From positions 1 through 64,000 of the forward strand of contig NZ_VBVX01000002.1 in NCBI RefSeq assembly GCF_005981925.1: DNA of 64,000 bases, in the 5' to 3' direction. Below the pieces are notes generated by a model that saw nothing but the letters and a program-made list of their open reading frames with translations, was not told the DNA's origin and made no database searches. A program made the translations under genes and the position numbers. This document shows positions 61,419-64,000 of the stretch, in pieces. How positions within the stretch are numbered: position 1 is the stretch's first letter; each line of letters opens with the position of its first letter. The DNA comes from Streptomyces albidochromogenes. GTDB lineage: Bacteria > Actinomycetota > Actinomycetes > Streptomycetales > Streptomycetaceae.

Positions 61419-62375
61419 ATGGCGATCGCCAAGGCCGAACGGTTGATGAACCTGGCGTTGTGCCTGCTCGGCACCCGGCGCCCGCTCAGCAAGCGGGAAC
61501 TGCGCGAGTCCATCGAGGCCTACCTGGAGGCCGGCACCGACGACTCCTTCAACCGGATGTTCGAGCGCGACAAGGACGATCTGCGCGAGCTCGGCCTGGT
61601 GATCGAAACCGTCGAGAACCTCGACGGCGAGGTCGGCTATCTGGCCCGCCGCGACAGCAACCGCCTGCCCGCCATCACCCTCGACGCCGAGGAGGCCGCC
61701 GCCCTCGGCCTCGCCGCCAAGGTCTGGCAGCAGGCCCGCCTCGCCGGCGCCGCCAGCGGCGCCCTGCAGAAGCTGCGCGCCGCCGGCATGCCCGAGGCGC
61801 AGGACCCCCTCGACGGGCACCACAGCGCCCTCGAACCCCGCATCCCGGTCCACGAGACCGCCTTCGAGCCGCTGATGCTGGCCTGCCGCGACCGGCGGCC
61901 CGTCGTCTTCGACTACCGCAAGGCCAACGCCGCCCGCCCCGAGACCCGGCACGTCGAGCCGTGGACGCTGGAGTGCTGGCGCGGCCACTGGTACCTCGCC
62001 GGCTGGGACCGCGGACGCGGCGCCGAGCGCGTCTTCCGGCTCTCCCGCATCACCGGGAAGGTCCGCTCCCGCGCCGGGTCGTTCACGGCCGAGGTGCCGG
62101 ACGTGGTGACCGTACGCGAGACCGTCGAGAGCTGGGCCGGCGAGACCGCGACCCGCAGCGCCCTGATCAAGCTGCGCCAGGGCTCCGGCTACCCGCTGCG
62201 GGCCAGGGCCACCGCCGTACGGGACCTGGGCGACGGCTGGGACGAGCTGGCCGTTCCGTACGGTCACGGGCTCGACGCCTGGCTGGTCGAGCTCGGGCCC
62301 GAGGTCGTCGTACTGGAGCCCGCTGATCTGCGGGCGGACGTCGTGGACCGGCTGCGCGCCGTGGCCAAGGACTGA
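61419..62375 (+). CDS. pafB: WYL-domain transcription regulator PafB
   Basis: A 318-residue protein. An N-terminal winged helix (AERLMNLALCLLGTRRPLSKRELRESIEAY) precedes a WYL domain (about 145-220, with the RxVEPW and GHWYLAGWDR motifs) and a C-terminal extension domain. In mycobacteria PafB and PafC form a complex that activates DNA-repair genes after DNA damage; the same is inferred here. It is followed 22 bases later by pafC. AGAGGG lies upstream of ATG 61419. Confidence 0.92.
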   Translation: MAIAKAERLMNLALCLLGTRRPLSKRELRESIEAYLEAGTDDSFNRMFERDKDDLRELGLVIETVENLDGEVGYLARRDSNRLPAITLDAEEAAALGLAAKVWQQARLAGAASGALQKLRAAGMPEAQDPLDGHHSALEPRIPVHETAFEPLMLACRDRRPVVFDYRKANAARPETRHVEPWTLECWRGHWYLAGWDRGRGAERVFRLSRITGKVRSRAGSFTAEVPDVVTVRETVESWAGETATRSALIKLRQGSGYPLRARATAVRDLGDGWDELAVPYGHGLDAWLVELGPEVVVLEPADLRADVVDRLRAVAKD

Positions 62376-62397
62376 GAAGGACCGAGGAACAGCCTCC

Positions 62398-63372
62398 ATG
62401 GCCACGAACGCGATCGACCAGACCCGGCGGATGCTCTCCCTGGTGACGTACCTGCGCGAGCGCCCCGGCGCGCACGTCAGCGACGTCGCCCGTGCCTTCG
62501 GGATCACCGAGGACGAGCTGATCTCCGACCTCGACGTGCTGCCGATGTGCGGCACGAGCTTCCGCGGCGGCGACCTGCTCGACATCGACACGGACGGCGA
62601 CCGGATCTGGTGGCGCAACCCCGATGCCTCCGGCTCGAGCACAGCCGAACCGCTGCGGCTCGCCGCCGACGAGGCCACCGCGCTGCTCGTCGCAGCCCGC
62701 GCCGTCGCCACCCTCCCCGGCCTGCGCGAGGGCGACCGGCAGGCGCTGCTGCGCGCCACGGCGAAGCTGGAGGCCGCGGCGGGCGAGGCGGCGGGCGCCA
62801 GCTCCCGGCTCTCGGTGATCTTCGAGGCCGAGGGCGGGGTCTTCGCCGACGTCGACCGGGCCATCGCGGAGCGGCGCCGGCTCTGGCTGCGCTACTACTC
62901 GCCGGCGCGCGACGAGCTCACCGAGCGCGAGGTGGACCCGATCCGGCTCTTCGCGGTCGGACACACCTACATGGAGGCCTGGTGCCGGCAGTCCGAGGCA
63001 CGGCGTACGTTCCGGCTCGACCGGGTCGCCGAGATCAGGCTGCTGGACGAGCCGTCCGTACCGCCGGAGATCGAACTGCGTGACCTGTCCGAAGGGCTCG
63101 TGCAGCCCTCGGCGGACGATCCCGAGGTCGTGGTGGAGGTCGGGCCCGGCGGCCGCTGGGTCGCCGAGTACTACCCGCACGACAGCGCCGAGGAGCTGCC
63201 CGACGGCGGCCTGCGGATCACCCTGCGGACGCCGGAACCGGCCTCGCTGCGGCGGCTCGCGCTGCGGCTTGGCCGGGACGGCCACATCGTGTCGCCGCCG
63301 GAACTGGTGGTCAGCGCGCGGGAAGCGGCCCGCGAGGCGCTCGCCGCGTACGAGAGCGCCGGTCAGGCCTGA
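62398..63372 (+). CDS. pafC: WYL-domain transcription regulator PafC
   Basis: A 324-residue partner of PafB with the same order: winged helix (RMLSLVTYLRERPGAHVSDVARAFGITEDEL), WYL domain (about 150-215, with RRLWLRYYSPARDE and GHTYMEAWCRQSEARRTFRLDR) and WYL C-terminal extension (GGRWVAEYYPH, PDGGLRITLRTPEP). Close spacing suggests one operon and equal amounts. Confidence 0.92.
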   Translation: MATNAIDQTRRMLSLVTYLRERPGAHVSDVARAFGITEDELISDLDVLPMCGTSFRGGDLLDIDTDGDRIWWRNPDASGSSTAEPLRLAADEATALLVAARAVATLPGLREGDRQALLRATAKLEAAAGEAAGASSRLSVIFEAEGGVFADVDRAIAERRRLWLRYYSPARDELTEREVDPIRLFAVGHTYMEAWCRQSEARRTFRLDRVAEIRLLDEPSVPPEIELRDLSEGLVQPSADDPEVVVEVGPGGRWVAEYYPHDSAEELPDGGLRITLRTPEPASLRRLALRLGRDGHIVSPPELVVSAREAAREALAAYESAGQA

Positions 63373-63386
63373 GGAGATTGGTGGAC

Positions 63387-63656
63387 ATGTCGCTACTGCC
63401 CAAGATCCCCGCCCAGGGGATCCACGCCCAGGTGGGCCCGGTCCTCTTCAAGGCCGGCTGCCCCGACTGCGGCGCCCGCTTCGAGCTGTCCGCGGGCTCG
63501 CTGCGCCTCGCGATCGGCGCCAGCCGCCGTACGACCTTCTACTCCTTCACCTGCCCCGAGTGCGAGGCGGCGGTGCGCAAACCGGCGGGGGAGCGGATCG
63601 TCGAGCTGCTCACCGGCGGCGGCGTGCGGACGCTGCGACTCCACTCCACCGTCTGA
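63387..63656 (+). CDS. Small zinc-ribbon protein
   Basis: An 89-residue protein with two CxxC knuckles, C25-C28 (CPDC) and C56-C59 (CPEC), likely binding one zinc. The stretch between is a beta-rich ELSAGSLRLAIGASRRTTFYSF. ATG 63387 is preferred, with GAGGAG 10 bases upstream; GTG 63381 is possible and adds two residues. It lies 14 bases after pafC. Function unknown. Confidence 0.8.
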   Translation: MSLLPKIPAQGIHAQVGPVLFKAGCPDCGARFELSAGSLRLAIGASRRTTFYSFTCPECEAAVRKPAGERIVELLTGGGVRTLRLHSTV

Positions 63657-63661
63657 CCGTC

Positions 63662-63667
63662 TAGGCT
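63662..63667 (+). promoter_or_regulatory. -10 element, likely leaderless small membrane protein
   Basis: TAGGCT ends 6 bases before the ATG at 63674, starting 5 bases after the zinc-ribbon gene. Confidence 0.5.
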
Positions 63668-63673
63668 CTGCCC

Positions 63674-63871
63674 ATGCTCTGGCCGATGCTCGCAATCGCT
63701 CTTGGTTTCTGTGGTCTCGCCGTACTGGGCGTTCTGGCGATCCGGGTCTTCGTGGAGGTCCAGCGCCTCGGGCGCCAGGTAGCCGCGACCTCGCGGGACA
63801 TCAACACGGCCGCGGAGAACTTGGAGCGCGCGGCGGAGAACCTGGCCCGCACTGGCGAAGCGTGGCGGTAG
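63674..63871 (+). CDS. Small membrane protein with coiled coil
   Basis: 65 residues: an N-terminal membrane helix (LWPMLAIALGFCGLAVLGVLAIRVFV) and a C-terminal amphipathic helix with heptad-like spacing (QRLGRQVAATSRDINTAAENLERAAENLAR). This resembles short DUF948-like proteins. Its position upstream of where tatA is expected is suggestive but no function can be assigned. Confidence 0.75.
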   Translation: MLWPMLAIALGFCGLAVLGVLAIRVFVEVQRLGRQVAATSRDINTAAENLERAAENLARTGEAWR

Positions 63872-63967
63872 TCCACAGGGGCTGCCGAGTGCCGCGGGCG
63901 GGGGCGTAGGCTGGTCGGGCGGCTCCTGGATCGAGGCGCGGGCCGCAATCCGCAGTACGCGCAAGCA

Positions 63968-63998
63968 TTGCCCCGCGTTTACTCGTACGGGTTACGAT
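63968..63998 (+). promoter_or_regulatory. Promoter of the next gene beyond the window
   Basis: TTGCCC (63968-63973) and TACGAT (63993-63998) at the right edge, spacer 19. By gene order the following gene should be tatA; it is not in the window. Confidence 0.35.
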
Positions 63999-64000
63999 CG

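Noticed and set aside
1-64000. Mobile element, prophage or biosynthetic gene cluster
   Set aside because: No transposase, integrase, phage structural, polyketide synthase or peptide synthetase genes were found, and the gene order follows the conserved Streptomyces core.

Overview
The window is chromosomal DNA of a Streptomyces or very close relative. It has very high GC with strong third-position GC bias, chaplin genes, mycothiol genes, an F420-dependent enzyme, a GylR-controlled glycerol operon and a complete Pup-proteasome locus. From memory, the gene order matches, in reverse, the S. coelicolor region from about SCO1690 (left) to SCO1633 (right). No insertion sequence, prophage, CRISPR array, integrase or biosynthetic gene cluster was seen; this is core-genome housekeeping and developmental DNA.

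Layout. 1-12.3 kb: tail of a flavoprotein, an ASCH protein, a helical-repeat protein and three separate APC-type permeases, mixed with a molybdopterin oxidoreductase/cytochrome b pair, gluconate uptake and kinase genes with a divergent GntR regulator, and a TetR regulator. 12.4-15.8 kb: an NfdA/YtcJ-type amidohydrolase, then mycothiol-dependent formaldehyde dehydrogenase with its metallo-beta-lactamase partner. 15.8-17.4 kb: tRNA-Leu(GAG) and an M20 peptidase. 17.6-18.8 kb: a short and a long sortase-anchored chaplin. 18.9-23.3 kb: a DUF5703 protein, an acidic conserved protein, a RecD2-like protein that has lost its ATPase motifs, and an aldo/keto reductase. 23.5-31.4 kb: the mshC neighbourhood (LLM oxidoreductase, ferritin-like protein, CorA, phosphatase, DUF3090, SCO1664-family protein, mshC, PAC2/ParJ-like protein). 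31.6-36.6 kb: gylR-glpF-glpK-glpD. 36.8-41.2 kb: metH and a HAD phosphatase. 41.2-44.9 kb: two paralogous solute-binding lipoproteins. 45.0-49.7 kb: a NarL-type response regulator, an Fe-S RecB-like nuclease, a site-2 protease, TrmI and a secreted protein. 49.7-63.4 kb: the proteasome locus (ferredoxin, arc, dop, pup, prcB, prcA, a LacI/MFS pair, pafA, two FKBPs, pafB, pafC). 63.4-64 kb: two small proteins and a likely promoter for the next gene.

How it works together. PafA ligates Pup to target lysines, Dop removes it, ARC unfolds pupylated substrates and feeds them to the PrcA/PrcB core, and PafBC is the DNA-damage-responsive transcription activator usually linked to this locus. MshC makes the mycothiol that the formaldehyde dehydrogenase uses. 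GylR, GntR, LacI and TetR each sit beside the genes they probably control; inverted repeats are visible at the gnt, glycerol and LacI/MFS promoters. At least ten genes have a TANNNT -10 hexamer ending exactly 6 or 7 bases before the start codon, so leaderless transcription is common here. No clearly new multi-gene system was found. The points most worth a second look are the ATPase-dead RecD2-like protein, a tandem duplication with an 8-bp repeat between the ferritin-like and corA genes, a Pup encoded with terminal Glu, and several unassigned operator-like palindromes.
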